From contig BJOX01000278.1 of the NCBI GenBank assembly GCA_009731375.1, positions 53,975-92,279 of the forward strand: 38,305 bases of DNA, read 5' to 3'. The notes beneath the pieces were generated by a model. It was not told the origin of the DNA and searched no databases. It saw only the letters and a program-made list of their open reading frames with translations. Below are positions 1 through 27,900 of the stretch, in pieces (the first letter of the stretch is position 1; every line of letters starts with the position of its first letter). This stretch comes from Paulinella micropora. Lineage: Eukaryota; Cercozoa; Imbricatea; Euglyphida. Made by a program: the position numbers and the translations under genes.

Positions 1-26
1 CACACACACACACACACACACTCTTC

Positions 27-76
<50 letters not shown>

Positions 77-148
77 GCTAGAGTGGATTACAGGAGGTGC
101 TAGTGGAGTCCAACACTCTCTCTCTCTCTCTCTCTCTCTCGCTCTCTT

Positions 149-220
<72 letters not shown>
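1..220. repeat. (CA)n/(CT)n microsatellite
   Basis: Dinucleotide tracts interrupted only by the exon-edge copy at 82-115. They supply the polypyrimidine tract for the acceptor at 222. Confidence 0.9.
82..115 (+). pseudogene. Partial copy of exon 223-286 (5' half)
   Basis: The segment after CTGCTAG reads [12 protein letters not shown], against [12 protein letters not shown] in the exon, with the acceptor GCTAG also copied. It runs straight into (CT)n. It could be an alternative exon, but it has no donor. Confidence 0.6.
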
Positions 221-221
<1 letters not shown>

Positions 222-222
222 G

Positions 223-16869
<16,647 letters not shown>

Positions 16870-19489
16870 GAAACATGTACTCTGGGCACGTCTTACGGAG
16901 CTATAACCGAGCAAACTCGATTGGCCCAATGCACCGACTTGGATCTTTTTCTCAATCGAAAATCAAGATAATGGAATGCGAAGTATGGCATTTAATAGCC
17001 TTGGTGTCAAAACTTTGAAACGATGACTTCAGGATTGTCATACCACCACGAGTGAGGAGAGGGATGAGATCAAAGTTGGTAGTTTTTGCCATTCGAATAC
17101 TGCCAGTGAAGGTATAGAACAGCCTCTCAAGGAAGGCGTTACCTGGTGTTGCCAATCACATCCAACTGGCAAGTCATCGAGCGTTGGGTGGATAATTTAT
17201 GCTAAGTCAACATGTTAACGCCGGTACAGCAATCATGAGCATGCTGTTTGAAAGCCCCTGTCGAGGCTTTCAAAGATGGCTGCAGAGTTATCTTGGCACC
17301 AGCATTTTAATAATACTGACCGAGCAGTGTGAGGCTGCTTTCGCCTCTTAATGCTCCCAGTAATCATCTAGGAATCTGGCGACCTTCGCATGGCAAGAAT
17401 TGATCTGCCCACTTTCTTCACAGTACCTTCAGAGTGAAAAAGGGTGGAGTAAAACAGAGAATTAGGAACGTTAGCAGGTGAATTTCCTGTAATAAAGGCA
17501 TTTCATATTGGTCAGGACTAAAAATATTGTCGTTGATGATGGGACGGCCAGGTAGCAGACAGAAACCCTCCTTCATTCCTTGTCTAGATTTAGACTGTAA
17601 TAATACTGACAGAGCAGACCGTAGGCTGAGGTCGAAGCTGGCTGCTTTCGCAACTTAATGTCCCCAGTATTCATGTAGGAATCTGAAAACCTTTTTTCCG
17701 GTACTGGTTGAAAAGAATATACACTGTATGTTTTTGACTTTAGGCATTTTAAGCCTGCGTTGTTAAAATCAAGTTAAGGCACTTTTTACGTAATGAGTTT
17801 TTAACATTTCAACTTTTCATTGTGTTTTTTTTCAAAAGTTGTTAAGCTGGAGTGTTGAATTTTGGTTCTGTACAAAAGAATAATTTTTTATATAACATTT
17901 GAATTTGAATTCGAATTCAAGTGTTAAATGGAAAATTGTCTGAGAAATGAAAATTTTCATCGGAAAAAGGGACCATATTAATAATTTGTTTTTTAAATTA
18001 GGGTCGAGATAATATATATAGATGTTGAACTTTTAATATCGAAAATCCTTTTTTTAAAAAAGCGAAAACTCACTTTTCACACCACTAAGGGAGCTTAATA
18101 TGTAGTTTTCTGAGTGTTCACTAAAAAAATATTCAGGCCGGACTAGGTCAGGATAGTTTTTTGTGCCGTCCCCATCGATATTTTGAAAAGTTTGCGGTTT
18201 TCCCCGCAACTTAAAGTGCTGAGGAAGTTTCGGCGCCATGCCAAGAAGCGAGCCACACTGTGTTATAAGCGCAAGGGGAAAAACAAATGCAATAATACAG
18301 CTCCAAACAGGCAAAACGAGACTCTTCAAAAAAGCAAAAAAGCGGAAGCTTTCAGATATTGCTCGAGTTGCAGGGGCAAGGCCGGAACAGGACTCGCAAT
18401 ATGGCAGGGGGACGGGCACTGTAGTGGGGGCAGAGCTCGGAAGAGGAGCAGAGTTTGGGGCAGAATTTTGAAATGGAATTTTGCGTCATGACGCCCAAAG
18501 GGCTGGAGTGCATTATATGACCAGAAAGGAGCTTTAAGCAATTCATAATGATTAGTAGTACCATGTCCAACGGAAACTGATGACTGAAACGAATGGTCGG
18601 TATTGATGAACGGAACAATAACAGTGGACCCACTTTGTGGGGCAGATATACCCGCTCGGTCCACAAAGACAGTGGAATGGCAATGATTGTTCTGATACGG
18701 GACTCTAACCGCATAACCCGGTTAAATACATGGAGATATTAATTACTGACTCTATTACCGATCTATTATCTAACATAAAAAACTAGCAGTTTTTCCAAAA
18801 CAATTTCGACTCTCAAAGCCTTCCGGCAGATAAAGCTTGATGGAAGTGTATATATCAAAGGTCGGAGATACAAAAGGGGGAAAAAAGTAAAGCGTATATT
18901 TATGACCTCCAAGTCACGGTCGGACCGGCGGGACCGGGACCGCTAGCTAGATTTTTTTTTTCGACTGACGTAAGGTTTTCAATCAAGTCAAGTTTGGTTT
19001 TAATAATTAAATTTTGCTTTTTTGTCTCTGACTATTAATATTACTCATGTAGTCGCGGCACAAGACCATCACCTCGTTGCAACGTATTCTTGTTCGCTTC
19101 GCACCTGTTTTGAACATTACTACATTACTGATGTTCGCCGCGACCCGCCTAAATTATATACATCATCTTTACTCACTAGTCTGTTGTTCGCCTTCGTAGA
19201 GTTTGTTGGGCCAGGCGCCCAAAGAAGCGCCCTCCCCATCCCCCTCAGAAATTTCAGCCAGCAGCTCGTAACCGGCGACCGTGTCGGCTGCTAGATCGTC
19301 AGCCAGCCTCGGCTGCAGATTGCCAACTTGAAGAATGTTGGGCAGACACCTGCAGCTTGCCAAACGATTCCTCCAGCTTGGTTGCACCCTTCAACCAATA
19401 AATCAACGAATGAATGAACTGAATGAATGAATGAACTCAGTGACTCCATGAATCAATAATCAATCAATAAATGAATCAATTAATCAATT

Positions 19490-19527
<38 letters not shown>

Positions 19528-19560
19528 GCAACCAAGCAATCAGCAGCCTCCTGCAGGCCA
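16870..19560. other. Non-satellite region with no defensible gene
   Basis: AT-richer DNA with few repeats. An ~80-bp segment (AATAATACTGAC then GAGCAG, CTGCTTTCGC, AATCTGGCGACC) recurs with changes at 17308 and 17597, which suggests an old mobile-element remnant. A - strand frame at 17155-16952 (NAFLERLFYTFTGSIRMAKT) faintly recalls hAT C-termini but lacks their conserved residues. A small A/T palindrome (TTGAATTCGAATTCAA) lies near 17905. 19385-19540 is (AATGA)n/(AATC)n repeat. Confidence 0.6.
19169..19387 (-). CDS. Possible isolated exon, unknown
   Basis: The - strand frame reads LQPRLADDLAADTVAGYELL and on through an acidic, glycine-rich segment. The composition is protein-like. I see no matching splice partners and recognise no family. 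It may be a chance frame. Confidence 0.2.
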   Translation of the reverse strand: MQPSWRNRLASCRCLPNILQVGNLQPRLADDLAADTVAGYELLAEISEGDGEGASLGAWPNKLYEGEQQTSE

Positions 19561-19600
19561 GTCTCTGACTGCTTCGTCTTCGTCTTCGTCTTCATCTTAG

Positions 19601-20046
19601 TCCCTGTCGACAGTGCTTCGCCTGTGTTGTCTGGTGGTAGTGTACTCGCTGGAGGACAAGGAGGATGCATGGCGCGATGTCGATGACCCGGACAAAGAAC
19701 CTTTGATCATCTTGTGCAACGTGGATGGGCCTTCCGGACTCCGGCACGGGTACATACATACATACATACATACATACATACATACATACATACATACGTA
19801 TGTACATACATACATACGTATGTACATACATACATACATGCATACATACATATACATGCATACATACGTACATACATACACGCTGCCATAGTGTGAAGTT
19901 TTCCAACGGGAGGCCTATAAGATGAAGGTGCCAACGCACGCACCCGCAGTCGCAAGCGCATCGGAGGAGCAGAAGTTTCACAACGAATTGCTCAGTTGCC
20001 TGCTGCTGTGGGCGTGGCCGCAGGACTACCCGGCCATCCAAAGTAC

Positions 20047-20097
<51 letters not shown>

Positions 20098-22119
20098 TCT
20101 CTTGTCTGCAAACACTTTTCACCTTTCAATGCATGCATTGAAATTTCAACAACATCATTTGTTTGCAGCTTGGGAACATTGGATGGAGTGCATCCAAGAC
20201 CCGATGAAAATACATACATCGAGGATGCAGCAGAGAAGTTTGCTGAAATTTTCAACTACTACCAGCGGAACATAATGAAGTGCGACGTGAATATGTTCCT
20301 GGTGATCATGTACACTAGGTACCAATCCCTGAGCAACTCCGTTTCCAAGTGGAAGGACAGGTTTTTGTTGTTTGTTGCTGTTCTTTTCTCTCTTTTTCTT
20401 TCTTTTTTGCCTTTATTTGTTTGTTTGTCTCTTTGTTCTTTCTCTTTTGATTTATTGGTTTTCCTTCTTTTTCTTTTGTTGTTTTTTTCTTCAATTGAGG
20501 ACAGGTTGGAGAAGTACGGTAACGGTGGCAAAAGCAAAGCGCAAAAAAAAGGTGGGCAGTCGGTCAGCAAAAGAGGTGCAGCGGGAGAATAGTGCCAAGA
20601 AACAGAAGAAGGGGAACAAGAATGACAAGAAAGAGAAGACGGGCTCGAAGGGGGAAAAGAAGGATGCAAACAAGGAGCCCCCAGCGAAGAAGAAGGCTGC
20701 CAGCGTATGTATGTATTAAAAGCTGAACAGCAAATTTCAATGCATGCATAGAAATTTCAATGAATCCTGCGTTGAAATTTCAATGCATGCATTGAAAGCT
20801 GAACAGTAATTTCAATGCATGTATTGAAATTTCAATGCATCCTGCATTGAAATTTCAATGCATGCATTGAAAGCTTAACAGTAATTTGAATGCATGCATT
20901 GAAATTTCAATGCATCCTGCATTGAAATTCAATGCATGCATTGAAAGCTGAACTGTCATTTCAATGCATGCATTGAAATTTCAATGCATGCATTGAAATG
21001 TCAATGCATCCTGTATGTATGTATTTATGTATGTATGTATGTAAGGAGCCCCCAGCGATGAAGGCTGCCAGCAAGGAGACCCCAGCGAAGAAGGCTGCCA
21101 GAAAGGAGACCCCAGCAAAGAAGGCTACCAGCAAGAAGACCCCAGCGAAGAAGGCTGTCAGCAAGCAGCCCCCCGCAGCCCCCTCCAAACCTTCTTCGTC
21201 TTCGTCTTCGTCTTCGTCATCGTCTTCGTCTTCGTCATCCTCTTCGTCTTCGTCATCGTCCAGCGTGACTGCCGATACATCGTCTTCGTCTTCGTCTTCG
21301 TCTTCGTCTTCGTCTACATCTTCGGCAAGCATGGGGCTACCTGCCGCGCTTCCGGCCGCCGCTGAGCCCAGCCCGTTTGCGTCATCGCCACCGCACCTTC
21401 CAACCTCGCAGCCAACCAGGTACTCTGTGTTCATGATGTACCACTATCTCCTTACATCCCTGTGCATGGTATTTCCCCCTTGTGTTCATGATACACAGGC
21501 GATAAGAGGGGCTGTGGTGAAGATAGCGAAGTTGTGGGCAGAACAGCATCCAGTCCAGGCAGGACAGAGACTGCGACTGCAGACTGGATATAACAGTGGT
21601 TTCCTGTCCCTCGTCGATGCGGGCAGCAAGGCAGGACTATGTGCTGTGGTAGTCCCCAAACACGAGAGTCAGATGGGGAAGCTGTGGGTGGAAGGCCACA
21701 CACACCCATCATGGTTTTTGGTGGTCGGCACGTTGTGGATGAAAATCAGACTCGGGCCGAACGTTCCATGTTTAGGGAGGAGCACAGAGATGCTAGGGGA
21801 GTAGAAGGTGCTCCAGGAGATTTGATAGTTTTCACTGATGACATAAGAAGCAGAGTACTGGAGGCGCGGTCGGAAGGCTTGCTGGCCCTGCATAAGAAGC
21901 TAGTGCTAGAGGGGGGGGGGTTTGCGCAGCATAGCTCTCAGCCAAACTGTGTCGCGGTTGAAAACAGGGGAGTGGTTGTTCTTTGTTCTTTGTTACAGAT
22001 TTTTTTGGGCCCAGGGGCAATGTATTACTATTTACTACGGCAATAGGTGTGTGGCTTGGCTGCGTGAAAAATGTGGTAAACAGCTGGATGACATGGCGTG
22101 GAACACCGTCACTCCATGA
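19601..22119 (+). CDS. Gene of unknown function with H1-like lysine linker and serine run
   Basis: Exons proposed: 19601-19749 (DVDDPDKEPLIILCNVDGPS), 19892-20042 (CEVFQREAYKMKVPTHAPAV, then EEQKFHNELLSCLLLWAWPQ), 20169-20360 (DENTYIEDAAEKFAEIFNYY), 20500-20704 (basic, lysine-rich) and 21046-22119 (KETPAKKA repeats, long Ser run, then a globular region ending DMAWNTVTP, TGA). Junctions 20360/20500 and 20704/21046 are in phase. The first two junctions are each one base short. In the last exon the coding frame shifts near 21715 (T run) and returns at the nine-G run near 21912. Either these are homopolymer errors or the gene is decaying. Repeated PAKKA motifs are typical of histone H1-like tails, which suggests DNA or chromatin binding by inference. 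I recognise no enzyme family; the NVDGPSGLR phrase recalls ORC2, but nothing else fits. Confidence 0.6.
19750..19883. repeat. (ACAT)n microsatellite starting at the donor
   Basis: GG|GTACATACAT: the donor is the first unit of the tract, which fills the intron to 19891. Confidence 0.9.
20051..20102. repeat. (CT)n microsatellite
   Basis: Intron 20043-20168. A single TTTCAATGCATGCATTGAAA palindrome follows it at 20126-20145. Confidence 0.9.
20718..21012. repeat. Tandem ~76-bp palindromic repeat (TGCATGCA core), intronic
   Basis: About four units, each starting AAAGCTGAACAGTAATTTCA and containing copies of TTTCAATGCATGCATTGAAA, a perfect 20-bp palindrome, plus CATCCTGCATTGAAA. The array makes up nearly all of intron 20705-21045, whose ends are (GTAT)n. 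Confidence 0.95.
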
Positions 22120-22159
22120 GTTGTGCATGTAGACTTCAAGCGATGATAGACTGCATTTA

Positions 22160-22545
22160 AATCTCATTGCATACTGCATTGAAATTTCAATGTATGCATT
22201 GAAAGCTGAACAGTAATTTCAATGCATGCATTGAAGTTTCAATGAATCCTGCATTGAAATTTCAATGCATGCATTGAAATCTTTACAGTAATTTCAATGC
22301 ATGCATTGGAATTTCAATGCATACTAATTTCAATGCATGCATTGAAAGCTGAACAATCATTTCAATGCATGCATTGAAATTTCAATGTATCCTGCATTGA
22401 AGTTTCAATGCATGCATTGAAAGATGAAAAGTTTTTTCAATGCATGCAATGAAATTTCAATGCTAGCTGCAGGGAAATTTCAATGCATGCAAGGAAATTT
22501 CAATGCTCGCTGCAGGGAAATTTCAATGCAAGCATTGAAATCTGA
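22160..22545. repeat. Second array of the TGCATGCA palindromic repeat
   Basis: Same units as 20718-21012, decaying to the right into AGGGAAATTTCAATGC variants. It lies just 3' of the stop at 22119, so it may be in the 3' UTR or a downstream intron. Confidence 0.95.
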
Positions 22546-22626
22546 GAGGGAGAGAAAAAGAGAGAGAGTCTCCTCGCGTAGAACTGCTGCCGTAACCAAT
22601 GCCACCTGAAACGATGCTCGTCTGCA

Positions 22627-22673
22627 ATGTGACGCGCGCAGCATCATATTAATTCAGATGCGCGTGTCACATG
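22627..22673. repeat. Imperfect inverted repeat
   Basis: ATGTGACGCGCGCAGCATC pairs with GATGCGCGTGTCACAT over a loop of about 11 bases. Confidence 0.5.
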
Positions 22674-22736
22674 GCTGCCGTCACACAAATGTCAAAGGCG
22701 GGTCGACATATCTGGAGATGTCTGGACATGTGGCAT

Positions 22737-22759
22737 AGAGAGCCCAACTTTACTACCCT

Positions 22760-22816
<57 letters not shown>
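22737..22816. repeat. Exon-edge copy plus (GA)n
   Basis: AGCCCAACTTTACTACCCTG at 22741 repeats AACCCAACTTTACTACCCTG at 22946, preceded in both by AG. It runs straight into a 55-bp GA tract. Confidence 0.8.
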
Positions 22817-22818
<2 letters not shown>

Positions 22819-22853
22819 TGTTCTGTCTCTGTGACTAGGCGAAGCGATCAGTC

Positions 22854-23684
22854 ATGCGAACGCTGCCGCAATGGACTTGCACTGAAAGTGCTTGTCGACA
22901 GGCGAACAGCTTTACGCTGTCTAATTATCACTCCTGTCGCACAGAGAACCCAACTTTACTACCCTGTCTTCCCCATGACTGGAAGATAAATCAAGTTGCA
23001 GCTGTGATAAAAGCTTTTAGGCATAATATAGATAAGATTCAAGTTTTCCCGCGAGGCGTGGAGGGAACTTTGACTCTCCAGGGGGTGCTGGCTGTATTGT
23101 ACAGTGTGTCACTTGCTGATAGAACGAAGAGAATATTTTTGGACATAGGTTGTGGCAGAGTGCATGTTTTAGTAGCAGCCATGGTGTTTGGGTTTGCAAA
23201 AGTGGCGGGACTAGAGCAAAGTAACTTTAGAGAACAGTGGTCTTTACGGATCTAAAATGCACGCGAACTAAGGGCTACTAGTCAGTATCGGGACTTGTGG
23301 ACACAATCAGATCCTCAAATTCTATGGAACACGCAAGTGCAAGACCTTGTCGGGCTGAAACTGTATTTCCAATGTTATCGTTGGCACGGATTGGTCACCA
23401 TTTACTTGTTCTGGACAGGGTGGACAGCTAGCGAGAAAGACGTTGTTCTAGAACACATACGCAATAATACCCAATTGCAAGTCAGGAATGTTTGTATTGC
23501 ATATGAGTGTGGGCGCCCGCAGGGACATAGGCGGACTTTTGAATTCATGAACAGAGCGAGTTTTATTATGTACGGACATAGAACAGTGCTTTCCATATCT
23601 AGTTTGTTGGCAGCGATAGGTGCTATCCGTACCGCAATCCATGTTGCTGAAATATTTGTTGTGTTAGTAGTATCATATCATTAA
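22854..23684 (+). pseudogene. SAM-dependent methyltransferase-like frame (Dot1-like pattern) with an in-frame TAA
   Basis: One reading frame runs from 22854 to 23684, broken only by TAA at 23253-23255. It contains a class I methyltransferase motif I, FLDIGCGRVHVLVAAMVFGF then AKVAGLE (D at 23142), in which the usual third glycine of GxGxG is valine (GTG). After the TAA the frame continues NARELRATSQYRDLWTQSDP and FWTGWTASEKDVVLEHIRNN. The motif followed by AA..xGF..xxGLE resembles Dot1-like and related protist methyltransferases. The exact family is uncertain. A TAA from CAA (Gln) and GGG to GTG at the third glycine fit a decaying copy. It ends TAA at 23682. Confidence 0.55.
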
Positions 23685-24150
23685 TGCAGTGGTTGATATG
23701 CACCCCCCGCTGGAACTGCACATCATGGATGACGGTAAGGTCACGAACTCAGTTACTGGTGCAGCAGGCGATTTTTTTGGAGAGAACGAGCTTGTCATAG
23801 GGATTAAACAGTTAGGCAGCTGGTCGGGGGGAAACCGTAACTCCCTGAAGGGTAGAGAGCTCAGGACAGATGTAAGCAGAAAGTTAGGGATAGTTAGTAT
23901 GTTACTTTATTAAGAAACAACCGATTTTAAGAAGTTGCACCGCTTCATAATGACAAGGGAGTATGTAAATGACTTCATCGGGTGCGCAAGGAGGCAAGCG
24001 CAAAATACTAAAGGAAAAGATCAAGCAAGAATGGAAGCAAAAGGGGCAGGAAAAAACCAAGCACATAACATAAGTAGTAAAGAGCAAGCTAAAGAAGAAA
24101 AGGGAAGAGAAAAGTGGTGTTATCAACACTACACGGATGAAATGAAGTGA
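23671..24150 (+). pseudogene. Downstream frame, unknown, also broken by TAA
   Basis: In a frame shifted by one from the previous feature: VVDMHPPLELHIMDDGKVTN, TAA at 23911-23913, then the same frame continues ETTDFKKLHRFIMTREYVND and a Lys/Gln/Glu-rich tail to TGA at 24148. It could be the C-terminal part of the methyltransferase-like gene. No recognisable domain. Confidence 0.4.
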
Positions 24151-24785
24151 TGATCACTTAGCACGTAGTGATGCATCACTACGCTGGTAGTGATGAATAT
24201 TTTTTCTTAGTGATGAGGGTAGTGATGATCACTACCCATTTGCATTATTGAAAAAGTTAGAAAAAGTTAGTGATGAAATACGTAGTGATCATCACTATCA
24301 CTAGTGATCTTGATGCAAGTTAGTGATGGAATACGTAGTGATCATCACTACGTTAGTGATGTGTTACAAAACTAAAAAAAGTTAGTGATGAAACACGTAG
24401 TGATCATCACTACACTAGTGATCTATGATGAACGTTAGTGATGAAATACGTAGTGACCATCACTACGTTAGTGATGTGTTACAAAACTAAAAAAAGTTAG
24501 TGATGAAACACGTAGTGATCATCACTACACTAGTGATCTATGATGAACGTTAGTGATGAAATACGTAGTGACCATCACTACGTTAGTGATGTGTTACAAA
24601 ACTAAAAAAAGTTAGTGATAAAAACCATAGTGACGAGCACTAGGGTAGTGATCTTGTTTAGAGTGTGTCTCAGTGATGATCACTACACGCTCAAGCTAAT
24701 ACAAGTCTAGTGATCATCACTAAGTGTCATAATGTAGTGACCATCACTACCTTGTGAGTGTCTATCACTAAGGTCATAGTGACCG
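24145..24785. repeat. AGTGATNATCACT palindrome array, 5' of the transposase stop
   Basis: About 25 hairpin-forming units spaced 15-40 bp apart, with ~120-bp higher-order copies (GTTACAAAACTAAAAAAAGT recurs at 24362, 24477 and 24595). Confidence 0.95.
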
Positions 24786-24922
24786 GAACTAGTTATATTG
24801 AACATCATATTAAAGTTATCTATACTCTGTCTCTGTATAAATATGAGCGTCACTGTGATATTTTTAATAATCAGTGTCTTGATTTAAAAGGTAGACTGTG
24901 TCTAAAATGTTGCTGGATTCAA

Positions 24923-27900
24923 TTAATTTCTTACATCTGTCTCCTGCTGATCCAAGAAGTACTCAGCATCGCTATCATTATTTTCCTCACCGTCCGGGGC
25001 CGCAAAAATCTCGTTTAGACTAGGAGCGTCAGGCCTAGAGTCCACCCCACCTTGGTCCGCCTCATCATCTGACAATTTCAGATTCACCTCTAGTATTTGT
25101 CTTGCTTCTGGCAGTTTCTGATCAGCCTCACTGTCGCTCGCATATAACGCATCAAGATCAACCTCAGGAATGTCTTGGTCAGGTGCTGGTGCAGGATCCT
25201 TACCATCCACCAACCTATCCACTGCCTCTTGCATATAATCAGGCAGAATGGAATCATCGACCGGAATCCAATACATGCAGCCACTCTTGGTAGGTACGTC
25301 TGCAGTCACGCAAGGCATCTCCAATGAGCTCAAAGGGAGAAATTGCAATTTCTCTTTGCGATCGGGAACCGCTTTACATAGCCACATACCACGCTTTTTG
25401 GGATCTGCGTAGCACCGCAGAAGCTCTACCGCTGCGAGTTCCAAAGTTATGTCTGGATTGGTCAATGCCACTGCAAGGTAATAGCGGATATATGCACCAT
25501 ATCTCGCACTGCTGCGAACCCCACCTGGAAAATCACTTTTGAGATCTTCCTTTGCAACTGCACATGTTCCTCTTGCGTAACGTTTGTTGGATGCTTCACC
25601 ACATATCATGCACACCGCTCGGACGACTGCCCTCCGGTGCTTAGTAACGTCACAACGAAGAGCAGAGAAATCAGGACGTTCATTTGTTTGCATCTTGTTT
25701 TCATCAACTCGAGAAAGTCCTAACTCTCTCCAGTACTTTTCCAAGAACAAAATGACATCCGTACGCTGCTCTTCAGCTAGCTTGTACTTTTTTGTACAAA
25801 TTAACTTGTTTGGTTCATCCGGATTCACCTGGAGCTGGAGCTGTTTTTCATCAAACTGAAAGCATTTCTTCCTGGTGTTTGGCATGGCAGCGCTTTGTTG
25901 CAAGTCGGAGAGTGCCTGTCCAAATGTAGTCTTCAGACATACAGCATCACTCCAGCGTTTGAAAAGAGTCATTTCAGGGTCTTTCTGGCTGTGTACTTGG
26001 CCTTTCAGGAACTTCTGCTGCCTCTCTAGCCAATACGCAGAAGTGTCTGGTAGAGGGCCCCAATTCTTCATGTGATGCATAACTCCACACACANNNNNNN
26101 NNNNNNNNNNNNNNNNNNNNNNNNNNNNNNNNNNNNNNNNNNNNNNNNNNNNNNNNNNNNNNNNNNNNNNNNNNNNNNNNNNNNNNNNNNNNNNNNNNNN
26201 NNNNNNNNNNNNNNNNNNNNNNNNNNNNNNNNNNNNNNNNNNNNNNNNNNNNNNNNNNNNNNNNNNNNNNNNNNNNNNNNNNNNNNNNNNNNNNNNNNNN
26301 NNNNNNNNNNNNNNNNNNNNNNNNNNNNNNNNNNNNNNNNNNNNNNNNNNNNNNNNNNNNNNNNNNNNNNNNNNNNNNNNNNNNNNNNNNNNNNNNNNNN
26401 NNNNNNNNNNNNNNNNNNNNNNNNNNNNNNNNNNNNNNNNNNNNNNNNNNNNNNNNNNNNNNNNNNNNNNNNNNNNNNNNNNNNNNNNNNNNNNNNNNNN
26501 NNNNNNNNNNNNNNNNNNNNNNNNNNNNNNNNNNNNNNNNNNNNNNNNNNNNNNNNNNNNNNNNNNNNNNNNNNNNNNNNNNNNNNNNNNNNNNNNNNNN
26601 NNNNNNNNNNNNNNNNNNNNNNNNNNNNNNNNNNNNNNNNNNNNNNNNNNNNNNNNNNNNNNNNNNNNNNNNNNNNNNNNNNNNNNNNNNNNNNNNNNNN
26701 NNNNNNNNNNNNNNNNNNNNNNNNNNNNNNNNNNNNNNNNNNNNNNNNNNNNNNNNNNNNNNNNNNNNNNNNNNNNNNNNNNNNNNNNNNNNNNNNNNNN
26801 NNNNNNNNNNNNNNNNNNNNNNNNNNNNNNNNNNNNNNNNNNNNNNNNNNNNNNNNNNNNNNNNNNNNNNNNNNNNNNNNNNNNNNNNNNNNNATGAGTG
26901 CTCCCGATTGTGACAAACTCTGTGAAGCAGCAGCGACATGCGTACTTGCCGCTCTGATTAGTACCGGCGATATGCTTTTGACCTTGGCCGTCTGCCATCA
27001 CTCCTAAGCATAGGACCCTGCATGTCTTCTCGACTCCTTCCCGGTCACGCACCATACGCGGCAAATATGCATGGCGCAGCTGATGGACCAGAGTCGAAAA
27101 GGCTGTTTTCAGGCTTGGGGGGATATACGGACCTCCCATTATGCCTCCCATCCACAGCTCGCCTGATGTAGAGAAGGCAATATTCTTGATGGTGTTTACC
27201 CGAACCAGCTTCAAGCAAGCAGGCAGGTCCACGACGCGCGAGCTGCCGCTGAACCAGGATTTATGTGCTGCATCCGCTGTTCACCCCACTACAAGCTGAA
27301 AATGCAGCAAGCAGCGAGCTCTGCGGCGGGTGCACTGCAAGAGATCTGCGTCATACCAGTTTTGCTGGGATCCGATGGCACGCCTGTGGTTTCTACACAG
27401 TACAGTGCCCCCCACANNNNNNNNNNGAAGTCCTGTTCACCATACTTGCATCCAGTTGCGTACCAATGTCCGCCGCAAAATCCCTTTCCCCTCGCAAGGG
27501 GTGTCCGTTAGAGCATTCGGATGCCTTGTCTGCAGCAGGAGTAAGCGAACACTCCAAGTAACACCTAACATTCATTCACATTCATCACACATATTGGATT
27601 CCACATATTAGATATTTCATCATAGTATGTAGTGATGGTCACTTAATAGTTAGTGATGGTCACTTTGCGTTTAGTGATGGTCACTTAGGGGTTAGTGATG
27701 GTCACTTAGAGGTTAGTGATGGTCACTTAGAGGTTAGTGATGGTCACTTAGTTGTAACACCTAACATTCATTCACATTCATCACACACATTGGATTCGAA
27801 TTCATCACACATATTGGATATTTTATCTTAACAGTACCTGTGATGGATCATGGTACTTTGGTCCCTTGTGCCTGCAACTGCCATCTTGACTTTGTGCCAA

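Noticed and set aside
16952-17155. hAT transposase C-terminus
   Set aside because: A weak resemblance in a short - strand frame, and upstream sequence in the same frame is full of stops.
18183-18491. Basic ~100-residue proteins in two overlapping frames
   Set aside because: No splice context, no recognisable domain, and overlapping alternatives of equal length. Likely chance.
19601-19749. ORC2 from the NVDGPSGLR phrase
   Set aside because: A short local resemblance only. The following exons do not match ORC2.
20961-21434. Acidic (DEDEDE) - strand protein
   Set aside because: Antisense shadow of the serine-run and lysine-rich exon on the + strand.
21660-21720. JAMM/MPN protease from HTHP
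   Set aside because: A single short motif at a frame-shift point, without the flanking Ser/Asp and Glu pattern.
24145-24785. CRISPR-like array
   Set aside because: Regular short palindromes, but the spacers are repeated or variable in length, the context is eukaryotic, and the repeats contain the spacer-like sequence themselves.
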